A stretch of 31,551 nucleotides of DNA from an uncultured Eubacteriales bacterium (GTDB lineage: Bacteria; Bacillota; Clostridia; Oscillospirales; QAMX01), in NCBI GenBank assembly GCA_900551265.1, contig URVL01000006.1:1-31551 (forward strand). Reading direction: 5' to 3'. Shown here piece by piece: positions 1 through 5,812 of the stretch. The position numbers were made by a program, and so were the translations under genes. How positions within the stretch are numbered: the stretch's first letter is position 1; each line of letters opens with the position of its first letter. The notes beneath the pieces were generated by a model. It made no database searches. It worked only from the letters and a program-made list of their open reading frames with translations, and was not told the origin of the DNA.

Positions 1-753
1 GCCGTTTAAAAAATTCTGCCACTCGTCCGGTACAATAAAGGGATTCGGCTTTTCTCCAAGATGTTTTATCTTTTCTTCTGCATGGTTGTTCCAAAAATGG
101 TTGCCGATGAACACATCCACATGCTGCTGATACACCTTATCGATGCTGTGTAAAAAATCATCCCGATAGGAAAGAGGCAATCCATACTGGTCCAAAAACG
201 CACGCGTCAAAGAATTTGTCCCCGCTCCGCCGAACATTCCCGCACGATAGACGGTGCCGTCCTCTTCCACGTTAAAAAACAGCGACATTGTGCCCGGCGT
301 ATGTCCTGGCGTCGCAATAAAATCAATCACCGTCTTACCCAGCGTCAAACGATCTCCATCCTGAAGCAAAACGTCCGGCTCAAACGGTTCAATGTACTGA
401 TAAAACCCCAGCTCCTTCGCCCAGGTCAGGTCAAGCGTCCCATTCGCGTAATCACGGTCTGCCGCGCCCAGGTATGTCCTGGCGCCTGTCAATTCCGCCA
501 AAGCCCGCGTTCCACCACAATGGTCATAGTGCCCATGAGAATGGATAATATGCCGGATTGCATATGGATCAAAGCCCAGGGCGCGCACATTCTCCAGCAG
601 GCGATAAAGAGTCTGCGGATAGCCGGTGTCAATTATGACAAGTCCGTCTTCCGTGTCCAGCATATGTGAAGACCCCTCGTAGGACCCAACAAAATATAGA
701 TTGCCAATTACACGAAACGGTTTTACTTTACATTCCCAATATGGAAATACCAC
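1..753 (-). CDS. MBL-fold metallo-hydrolase (partial, C-terminus beyond left edge)
   Basis: This is an open reading frame of 251 codons that runs off the left edge of the window, so its C-terminus is missing. The metal-binding motif HSHGHYDH (about residues 71-78) gives the HxHxDH signature of the metallo-beta-lactamase fold, and a second conserved segment, GHTPGTMS, follows at about residue 140. These residues bind a dinuclear metal site that hydrolyses a water-attacked substrate, but the fold covers lactonases, thioesterases, glyoxalases and lactamases, and the substrate cannot be read here. I chose the GTG at 753 because a GGGGAG Shine-Dalgarno sits just upstream (760-766); the first ATG lies only inside the fold. 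No signal peptide is visible, so it is probably cytoplasmic. It is transcribed away from the MNT/HEPN pair and looks like a single gene within the window. Confidence 0.8.
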   Translation of the reverse strand, partial: MVFPYWECKVKPFRVIGNLYFVGSYEGSSHMLDTEDGLVIIDTGYPQTLYRLLENVRALGFDPYAIRHIIHSHGHYDHCGGTRALAELTGARTYLGAADRDYANGTLDLTWAKELGFYQYIEPFEPDVLLQDGDRLTLGKTVIDFIATPGHTPGTMSLFFNVEEDGTVYRAGMFGGAGTNSLTRAFLDQYGLPLSYRDDFLHSIDKVYQQHVDVFIGNHFWNNHAEEKIKHLGEKPNPFIVPDEWQNFLNG

Positions 754-816
754 TAATTTCTCCCCTTTTGGCTATTAAAAAAGTCCTCACGTCTACCGCA
801 TAGAACGGTGCTTAAT

Positions 817-829
817 TGACGTACCGTCA
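817..829. promoter_or_regulatory. Inverted repeat TGACG-N3-CGTCA, possible operator
   Basis: TGACGTACCGTCA forms two perfect 5-bp half-sites around a 3-bp centre in the 168-bp space between the divergent MBL hydrolase and MNT genes. Its size and place fit a dimeric repressor site, but no regulator for it is evident and it could be chance. Confidence 0.25.
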
Positions 830-869
830 TTTCTACTATATCACTACATGTCAAACAATGCAATGTTTC

Positions 870-898
870 TTGTATTTCCCGATTATTCCGGTTATAAT
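870..898 (+). promoter_or_regulatory. Sigma-A-type promoter of the MNT/HEPN pair
   Basis: TTGTAT (870-875) and a perfect TATAAT (893-898) are separated by 17 bp. The predicted start is near 905, followed by a GGGGG-rich Shine-Dalgarno (910-914) and the ATG at 922. Confidence 0.6.
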
Positions 899-921
899 AT
901 GAACAGAAAGGGGGCTCCGTC

Positions 922-1218
922 ATGGAAAATCTGGATCAGATACGCGATCAAATTATAGAAATTGCCGATCCAACATTGATATATCTATTCGGTTCGCTGG
1001 CCAAGGGTACCGCCCGGCCGGAAAGCGATATTGACTTGTGTATTGTTGCGCGAACAGATCATAAGCGGCGTCTTCTGACAGAACTTTATTTTCAGGTGGA
1101 TGCCGAACGGCCAATCGATTTCTTACTTTATACGCCTGAAGAATGGGAACGCTGCCTCCAAGACGAACATAGTTTCGCGACTGTCATAAGCCGTGAGGGG
1201 GTGCTTCTCTATGGCTGA
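922..1218 (+). CDS. Nucleotidyltransferase-domain protein (MNT family)
   Basis: A 98-residue minimal nucleotidyltransferase. It carries an exact GSX10DXD motif: GS, then LAKGTARPES, then DID at about residues 24-38. A further acidic residue in ERPIDFLLY (about residue 65) fits the third metal ligand of the fold. In well-studied MNT-HEPN modules the MNT protein is the antitoxin and AMPylates its HEPN partner; here that role is inferred from order and motif only. The ATG at 922 has a strong Shine-Dalgarno (GGGGG, 910-914). The 3' end overlaps the HEPN gene by 8 nt, so the two are very likely translated together from the promoter at 870-898. The active-site residues appear intact. Confidence 0.85.
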   Translation: MENLDQIRDQIIEIADPTLIYLFGSLAKGTARPESDIDLCIVARTDHKRRLLTELYFQVDAERPIDFLLYTPEEWERCLQDEHSFATVISREGVLLYG

Positions 1219-1597
1219 CAGCAAACGGTATCGCGATTGGTATGATAAAGCCCGGCACGATCTGGATGGCGCACGTATCTTGCTGCGAGAAGGTGCACTT
1301 TATGATCTTGCCGCGTTTCATTGCCAGCAATCTATTGAAAAAGCACTGAAGGGCTGGCTCTTGAAACAGTCTGGCCGGCTCTATGACGGACACAGTCTGG
1401 TATTTCTCTCGCGCGAAGCCAAACGGCGAGGAGCGCCTCTTGAGCGTGTGATGCATGATTGTGCCTACGTCAACCAGTTTTACATTGAAACACGCTATCC
1501 CGCCGATGTTCCCGAGGCTCTTGACCGTGAGGACGCGGAAGAGTGCTGCCGGATTGCGGAGGAAGTATTGGAAATTTTAATGGGAATTGATGTGTAA
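1211..1597 (+). CDS. HEPN-domain protein, partner of the MNT protein
   Basis: A 128-residue all-helical protein matching the HEPN domain, recognised from the ARHDLDGARILL segment, the FHCQQSIEKALKG core helix and the C-terminal ETRYP segment. HEPN proteins paired with MNT proteins are often RNA-cleaving toxins. The usual RX4-6H motif is not clear: RLYDGH (about residues 60-65) has the spacing, but it sits in the loop before the conserved H-S-L segment and lacks the Tyr two residues later that MntA AMPylates in RX4HXY HepT toxins. It may therefore be a non-HepT HEPN subfamily whose role differs. I chose ATG 1211, which has GAGGGGG upstream at 1195-1201, over a GTG at 1193. It overlaps the MNT gene by 8 nt and ends at a terminator-like hairpin. 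Confidence 0.85.
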   Translation: MADSKRYRDWYDKARHDLDGARILLREGALYDLAAFHCQQSIEKALKGWLLKQSGRLYDGHSLVFLSREAKRRGAPLERVMHDCAYVNQFYIETRYPADVPEALDREDAEECCRIAEEVLEILMGIDV

Positions 1598-1599
1598 CG

Positions 1600-1640
1600 A
1601 AAACGTTCCTGGCATCTAGGAAAGATGACAGGAACGTTTT
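1600..1640. terminator. Bidirectional hairpin between HEPN and radical SAM genes
   Basis: Two perfect 12-nt arms, AAAACGTTCCTG (1600-1611) and CAGGAACGTTTT (1629-1640), enclose a 17-nt loop. The arms end in A/T runs on both strands, and the hairpin sits between two convergent stop codons (1597 and 1658), so it can serve both units. The loop is longer than usual for an intrinsic terminator. Confidence 0.65.
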
Positions 1641-1657
1641 GCTGTCTTGATCCGATA

Positions 1658-2629
1658 TTACACAAGCTGCATTCCGGACCGGGCTGCCATATCCCGGATA
1701 TGATCCAGTCCCAGCGTCACACGGTTATCAATGACGCTGAAATTTCCGATTAAAGCATCCGGAAGAAAATCGGCAAAAAGCATGTTTGCGCCAGCGTTCA
1801 ATGCAAGTAAATTTCCCTCGTCATCAGCGAGGCCCTTAGTTAAATCATGACCTGGCTGCTGCGCCGTAATATTAATTTCCGGCATCATCAGGCGCAATAT
1901 GGCAATCTCTCGCAAATTCAGATAAATATCTCCGCGTCCACCCTCGGCGGCAAGCGGCGTACCCTTGGCCGGCATATACGGAATCACCGGCGCCCAACTG
2001 ATGGAAAGTTCCTGCATCAGCAAAATATCATCCGCCAGCTGTGAAAGCGTATGCCCAGGGTAGTCCACAATATTGCCGGACGCCAGTTTCATCCCGCTTT
2101 TCTTAACAGCCTCAATACTTCGCATTCGCCTGTCAAAATCCGTTGAAGGATTCAACCTGTTAAACGTCTCGCGGTCCGACATCTCAAATTTCAAGACATA
2201 CTCATCTGCTCCCAGGGATGCAAACGCCTCATATTGTTCCGGGGAAAATTCTCCACATGCAAGGCTTAAATGAAGACCCAATGCCTTAACGCCCCGTATG
2301 ATCTGCAAAATATTCTCATATCCATATTTCGGATCTTCACCGCTGATAACAAACATGCGCTGGAAGCCCATCTCCTTCGCCGTACGGGCGGCCGCAATCA
2401 CATCCTCGGCCGAGATGCGGTAGCGTTCTATCTGGCTCTCTGCGCGCATGCCGCAGTAAAGGCAGCGGTTCCGGCAGATATTTGAAAATCCAAGCATCGC
2501 GCTTGACACAAGTTCATTCCCGCGCTGCTCGCAATAAACTTTTTTAGCTTCCGGAATGACCGTATTTTGAAATTCTTCGTAGGGAATTGAAAGCAATTCC
2601 AATATTTCTTTTTTGGTAGAAGGTTTCAT
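1658..2629 (-). CDS. HydE/BioB-like radical SAM protein
   Basis: A 323-residue radical SAM enzyme. The cluster motif CRNRCLYC (Cys52, Cys56, Cys59) is the canonical CX3CX2C that binds the 4Fe-4S cluster cleaving S-adenosylmethionine, followed by a glycine-rich SGEDP segment and GEFSPEQYEAF. The second half (VDYPGHTLSQLADDILLMQEL, read in part; then an N-A-G-A-N-M segment near the end) resembles the TIM barrel and BATS region of HydE, PylB and biotin synthase. No hydrogenase structural gene, HydF or HydG, and no biotin or pyrrolysine gene is in view, so the substrate is unknown. Its ATG overlaps the ABC ATPase stop by 4 nt, and it is the last gene of a transporter operon. That suggests the enzyme acts on, or makes something from, the imported compound. 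The fold assignment is firm; the function is open. Confidence 0.88.
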   Translation of the reverse strand: MKPSTKKEILELLSIPYEEFQNTVIPEAKKVYCEQRGNELVSSAMLGFSNICRNRCLYCGMRAESQIERYRISAEDVIAAARTAKEMGFQRMFVISGEDPKYGYENILQIIRGVKALGLHLSLACGEFSPEQYEAFASLGADEYVLKFEMSDRETFNRLNPSTDFDRRMRSIEAVKKSGMKLASGNIVDYPGHTLSQLADDILLMQELSISWAPVIPYMPAKGTPLAAEGGRGDIYLNLREIAILRLMMPEINITAQQPGHDLTKGLADDEGNLLALNAGANMLFADFLPDALIGNFSVIDNRVTLGLDHIRDMAARSGMQLV

Positions 2630-3210
2630 TGCAATGTCCTCATTTCTATTACTTCTGCCTCCATCATCATGGCTTCCGCCGGATCATGTGTGACCATGAC
2701 AACTGTTTTGCCGATTGTTCGGCGCCTCATTTCTGCGGCAACCGTTTCTCGTGTGGCTTCATCCAGGCCTTTAAACGGCTCATCCAAAATCAGCAGTTCT
2801 CCTTCTGCGAGTACTGCCCTGGCAATGGCGACACGGCGCTTCATTCCACCGGAAAGTTCTCGAACAGGCACGTGTGTACTGCCGGAGAGGCCAAGTGAGG
2901 AAAGGCAGCGCGCAATTTCCTCATCCGAAACAGACTTCCCGGTTACAAGGCGTACATTGGTTACGGCAGAAAAATCCTCGCAGAGTCTTTCCTCCTGAAA
3001 GACAGCGGACATCCGCCCCGGCAAGCCCGTAATCGTGCCACGGTCTGTCCGCTCCAAACCCAGGAGTATATTCAGTAACGTTGTTTTCCCACAACCGGAC
3101 GGTCCCATTACACAGGAAATCCTGCCTGCTCGGAATATCGCCGAAAAATCCTCAAGCACTCGCTTTTCGCCGAAATTTTTATATAAATGTTTCACTTCGA
3201 TGTCCTTCAT
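2626..3210 (-). CDS. ABC transporter ATP-binding protein (NitT/TauT-like), short
   Basis: A 194-residue nucleotide-binding subunit. Walker A is GPSGCGKT (residues 36-43), the Q-loop is in SAVFQEERL, the signature is LSGGMKRR (about 119), Walker B is LLILDEP and the H-loop is MVTHDPAEA. It powers the permease encoded just upstream at the cytoplasmic membrane. It is about 50-60 residues shorter than typical NitT/TauT/SsuB ATPases: all catalytic motifs are present and the C-terminal extension is missing, apparently natural for this subtype rather than a frameshift, because the next gene starts with a 4-nt overlap. The start also overlaps the permease stop by 4 nt. Confidence 0.92.
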   Translation of the reverse strand: MKDIEVKHLYKNFGEKRVLEDFSAIFRAGRISCVMGPSGCGKTTLLNILLGLERTDRGTITGLPGRMSAVFQEERLCEDFSAVTNVRLVTGKSVSDEEIARCLSSLGLSGSTHVPVRELSGGMKRRVAIARAVLAEGELLILDEPFKGLDEATRETVAAEMRRRTIGKTVVMVTHDPAEAMMMEAEVIEMRTLQ

Positions 3211-3959
3211 AGGCGCACCAGCTTTCTAAAACCATATCGCAACAGCGCCAAAAACAGTTTTTCAAATGCAATGCTGATGACAACAATGATGACCGTCCAG
3301 GCAAATAAGTCCACTGTATTGAGGTACGCTTTCGCGTTATAAAGCATTTCTCCTATTGATCCATCCGGAATGCCAATGATCTCTGCCGCAATGCCCGCCT
3401 TCCAAGAAAGACCGAGGGACATGCTGCACGCGGAAATGAGATATGGCCGGATTTGCGGCAGCCAGATATACACAAGCCTGCGATTCCATGGTATGTGAAA
3501 TACGTCTGCCATTTCCGTCATTTTTCGATCTGTACTGCGGATTCCCTCGAGTACATTGGTGTATATGATGGGAAGCACCATTAAAAATGAAATAAAGATG
3601 GAAAGCTCCGATGAAGTAAGCCAAATCAAACTGATGATGATGAATGATGCAACCGGCACAGATTTAATTGCCGTGAATATGGGCCAAAAAAACGTTTCTA
3701 AAATAGGGAACTTTCCTGCCAGAATTGCCAACAGCACGCCTAAGCACAGCGCCAGAGAAAAACCGCCTACAATTCTGATAAAGCTAAACCAAATCGAAGC
3801 AAAAAAGGCAGGTTCCTGCCAAATGGTCGCAAGCCTCGCCAATACGGAGAGTGGCGAGGCCAGCAATATTTTTTGGTTTAGCGCCATGGCCGCCGCCTGC
3901 CATAAGGCAAGAGCCAGCAGCACGGCGGCCAACTTTTGCAGTTTTTTCTTATCCTTCAT
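3207..3959 (-). CDS. ABC transporter permease (NitT/TauT-like)
   Basis: A roughly 250-residue inner-membrane permease of the binding-protein-dependent transport family. Hydrophobic segments are visible from the N-terminus (LAAVLLALALWQAAAMAL) through the middle (SIWFSFIRIVGGFSLALCLGVLLAI, read in part) to the C-terminus (FAWTVIIVVISIAFEKLFLALL, in part). An EAA-type cytoplasmic loop is seen around AGIAAEIIGIPDGSIGEML. It would form the membrane channel for the substrate delivered by the lipoprotein. I chose ATG 3959 (MKDKKKLQKL), which overlaps the binding-protein stop by 11 nt; an in-frame ATG at 3971 is possible, and neither has a strong Shine-Dalgarno, so translational coupling is likely. 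It overlaps the ATPase start by 4 nt. Confidence 0.9.
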   Translation of the reverse strand: MKDKKKLQKLAAVLLALALWQAAAMALNQKILLASPLSVLARLATIWQEPAFFASIWFSFIRIVGGFSLALCLGVLLAILAGKFPILETFFWPIFTAIKSVPVASFIIISLIWLTSSELSIFISFLMVLPIIYTNVLEGIRSTDRKMTEMADVFHIPWNRRLVYIWLPQIRPYLISACSMSLGLSWKAGIAAEIIGIPDGSIGEMLYNAKAYLNTVDLFAWTVIIVVISIAFEKLFLALLRYGFRKLVRL

Positions 3960-4923
3960 AATAGAAATCATCGCCGGGGAGCGTCCCGCCTACCGAGTCC
4001 GCGTTCTGCTCAAACAGCACCTGGAGATAACCGTCCATCGGTTCTTTCATATCAGTACCGGCAATATAGGTAATGTTGCAATAAGGAATGGCTTTTTCCG
4101 CAATTGCCGCCTGAACAATATCAAACTTTTCAACAAGTTGGGCGGCCTCCGCTATATTTTCATTGACATACTCCGTGGAAGCCTGATACTCTTCCAGGAA
4201 ATCGGCTATGGCCTGCGGATGCTCTTCGGCAAAATCCTTTCGTACAATCAAAACGCCCGTCAGCAGCATGCTGCCGTTATCCAGCGCATCCCATGCTTCC
4301 GTCAGATCGATGGCAACGCGGAGACCTTCAACTGAATTCTGCGCAACCGTGACAAATGGCTGCGGCAGCATTGCCACGCCACTCTCAGCCGCTGCTAAAG
4401 TAGAGACGACCTCAGTCGGTTCGCTCTTCCACTCTATGGTCACATCAGTATCCGGATCCACGCCGTTTTCAGAAAGGATATAACGGAGCGCATATTCCGG
4501 TGTAGAACCCTTTCCAGTCGCATAGATCGTCTTACCGGCAAGATCTGCAATGGAGTTGACTGTCTCGCCCTTTTCCACAATATAGATTACGCCCAGCGTA
4601 TTGATGGCCAGCAGCTGTACGGCGCCCTCTGTATTGTTATACAGCACAGAGGCCAGGTTTGCAGGCACCGCTGCAATGTCAAGCTCTCCCTGGATCAACT
4701 TCGGTGTCACTTCGTCGGCGCTGCCCGCGATTGTGAACTCATAATCATTTGCAGATGCGCCAGTCTCGTCATCCTCCATGACTTTTACAAGTCCCATGGA
4801 CGTCGGTCCCTTCAGTCCGCCAATGCGGATCACGACGTCCTCCTCCTCCGGTTGTGCGGCACATCCGGCAAACGCCATGACGATGAGCGCCAACGCCAAT
4901 ATCAGTGAAACAGTTTTCTTCAT
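3949..4923 (-). CDS. ABC transporter substrate-binding lipoprotein
   Basis: A 324-residue extracytoplasmic binding protein. It starts with a lipoprotein signal peptide: MKK, a hydrophobic run, then AFAGC with the lipidated cysteine at about residue 21. The mature part has the two-lobed NMT1/TauA-like pattern, e.g. GSADEVTPKLIQGELDIAAV, where such proteins score small anionic or heterocyclic ligands such as sulfonates, nitrate or thiamine precursors. The ligand here cannot be inferred. An upstream in-frame ATG at 5001 would add 26 residues before the signal peptide and would read through the promoter and operator, so I chose ATG 4923, which has a GGGAG site about 10 nt upstream. It is the first gene of the transporter/radical SAM operon, downstream of an operator at 4986-4999. 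Confidence 0.92.
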   Translation of the reverse strand: MKKTVSLILALALIVMAFAGCAAQPEEEDVVIRIGGLKGPTSMGLVKVMEDDETGASANDYEFTIAGSADEVTPKLIQGELDIAAVPANLASVLYNNTEGAVQLLAINTLGVIYIVEKGETVNSIADLAGKTIYATGKGSTPEYALRYILSENGVDPDTDVTIEWKSEPTEVVSTLAAAESGVAMLPQPFVTVAQNSVEGLRVAIDLTEAWDALDNGSMLLTGVLIVRKDFAEEHPQAIADFLEEYQASTEYVNENIAEAAQLVEKFDIVQAAIAEKAIPYCNITYIAGTDMKEPMDGYLQVLFEQNADSVGGTLPGDDFYYEG

Positions 4924-4957
4924 AGTCTGATAACTCCCTTCGCTTTTCGCTGTATGC

Positions 4958-4963
4958 ATTATA
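4958..4963 (-). promoter_or_regulatory. -10 box of the ABC/radical SAM operon promoter
   Basis: A perfect TATAAT on the minus strand predicts a start near 4951. No good -35 hexamer lies 16-18 bp upstream; the palindrome at 4986-4999 covers that position and is centred at about -41.5. This pattern is typical of an activator-dependent class II promoter. Confidence 0.65.
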
Positions 4964-4985
4964 AACCATTTTTGTAGACAATTGC

Positions 4986-4999
4986 GTTGCATAAGCAAC
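4986..4999. promoter_or_regulatory. Palindromic operator GTTGC-N4-GCAAC (copy 1)
   Basis: GTTGCATAAGCAAC has two perfect 5-bp half-sites around 4 bp. It lies between the Crp/Fnr-like gene and the transporter operon and is centred about 41.5 bp upstream of the start predicted from the TATAAT at 4958-4963. The same half-sites and spacing recur at 5725-5738. I infer that it is the binding site of the neighbouring Crp/Fnr-family protein, acting as activator. Confidence 0.7.
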
Positions 5000-5010
5000 A
5001 AATATAAAGA

Positions 5011-5679
5011 TCATTTCGTAGTAAAAATATTGGTAATAAAGAACTCATTTTTGTGAAAATTGATGATACCTTCTTCACGCATCCGCCCCAGCTCCCGCGA
5101 AAGCGCACTTCGATTCACACCAAGGTACGTAGCCATGTCGTTGCGATCGAACGGAATTGTGAATTTCTGTTTTCCGCAACGGCTGCTGTACTGTGAAAAA
5201 AATGTAATCAACTTATCACGAATGGATATTTTAGATAAAATTTGAATACGGTCATTCATCGCAAGTGTCCGGCTGGCAAGCATTGCGGTAAAACGATTTG
5301 CCAGCATCAAGTCACGGTGTGTTGGGTTATAATCGGGATTTTGGATCCGTTCCGTATTCATCCAAAGAACCACCGAATCCGTAACACTGCGTATATATAC
5401 AGGAGCGTCACGATGCAAAAAACAGAGCGATTCTCCAAAGGTGTCGCCTTCGCTCACATTTGCCATAATCATATGGTTCCCGTCAATATCATCCATATAA
5501 ACCTGTATGGTTCCGGAAAGCACAAGGCCAAAGTTTTCCAAAGGTGCAGTGACCCGGTTTAGGAAATCACCTTTTTCATGGATCTTTTCCGTTGCAGAAA
5601 AAAATTGCAGTGCATAGGTAAAGTCTTCTTTTGAAAGTTCAGAAAACAACATGCATTTTTTAATAATATCATGATACAT
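5011..5679 (-). CDS. Crp/Fnr-family transcriptional regulator
   Basis: A 222-residue protein with an N-terminal cyclic-nucleotide-binding-type beta-roll (about residues 10-120, including GDTFGESLCFL), a long dimerisation helix, and a C-terminal winged helix-turn-helix (DMATYLGVNRSALSRELGRM, about residues 175-195, with recognition helix NRSALSREL). The Fnr-type set of N-terminal cysteines for an Fe-S cluster is absent, so it is not a classical Fnr; the signal could be cAMP-independent, haem-mediated or otherwise. The start is ATG 5679, preceded by GGGAG; a TTG at 5697 is less likely. It sits between two operator copies and divergent from a flavodiiron gene, which suggests it controls the transporter/radical SAM operon, the flavodiiron unit and perhaps itself. 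Confidence 0.92.
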   Translation of the reverse strand: MYHDIIKKCMLFSELSKEDFTYALQFFSATEKIHEKGDFLNRVTAPLENFGLVLSGTIQVYMDDIDGNHMIMANVSEGDTFGESLCFLHRDAPVYIRSVTDSVVLWMNTERIQNPDYNPTHRDLMLANRFTAMLASRTLAMNDRIQILSKISIRDKLITFFSQYSSRCGKQKFTIPFDRNDMATYLGVNRSALSRELGRMREEGIINFHKNEFFITNIFTTK

Positions 5680-5708
5680 TTTGAATTCTCCCACCAAAGC
5701 TTAACGAT

Positions 5709-5714
5709 ATTTTA
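5709..5714 (-). promoter_or_regulatory. Candidate -10 of the Crp/Fnr-like regulator gene
   Basis: TAAAAT on the minus strand predicts a start near 5702, 23 nt before the regulator ATG. The operator at 5725-5738 would then be centred near -29.5, overlapping the polymerase site, which fits autorepression. This is one of two weak candidates (TATGAT lies 5 bp upstream). Confidence 0.35.
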
Positions 5715-5724
5715 TCATATTTTT

Positions 5725-5738
5725 GTTGCAGATGCAAC
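5725..5738. promoter_or_regulatory. Palindromic operator GTTGC-N4-GCAAC (copy 2)
   Basis: GTTGCAGATGCAAC can be read as 6-bp half-sites GTTGCA/TGCAAC. It shares both half-sites and spacing with the copy at 4986-4999. It lies in the divergent space between the regulator and the flavodiiron gene. Using the TATAAT at 5760-5765, it is centred at about -40.5 for the flavodiiron transcript, within the class II activator position. Confidence 0.7.
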
Positions 5739-5759
5739 CACTATAATATAGCTATTTAG

Positions 5760-5765
5760 TATAAT
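5760..5765 (+). promoter_or_regulatory. Candidate -10 of the flavodiiron/rubredoxin unit
   Basis: A TATAAT predicting a start near 5772, about 40 nt before the ATG at 5813. Two further TATAAT sequences (5742-5747 and 5772-5777) make the choice uncertain; this one gives the best spacing to the operator. Confidence 0.45.
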
Positions 5766-5812
5766 TTATAGTATAATAAAATCAATTAAAAAAACGCAAC
5801 GGAGGTTATTCT

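Noticed and set aside
3556..4335. A 259-codon plus-strand open frame.
   Set aside because: It is antisense to the permease and binding-protein genes, whose overlapping starts and domain matches are convincing.
4924..5001. An extended start of the substrate-binding protein at 5001.
   Set aside because: It would put 26 residues before the lipoprotein signal peptide and lies upstream of the predicted transcript start.
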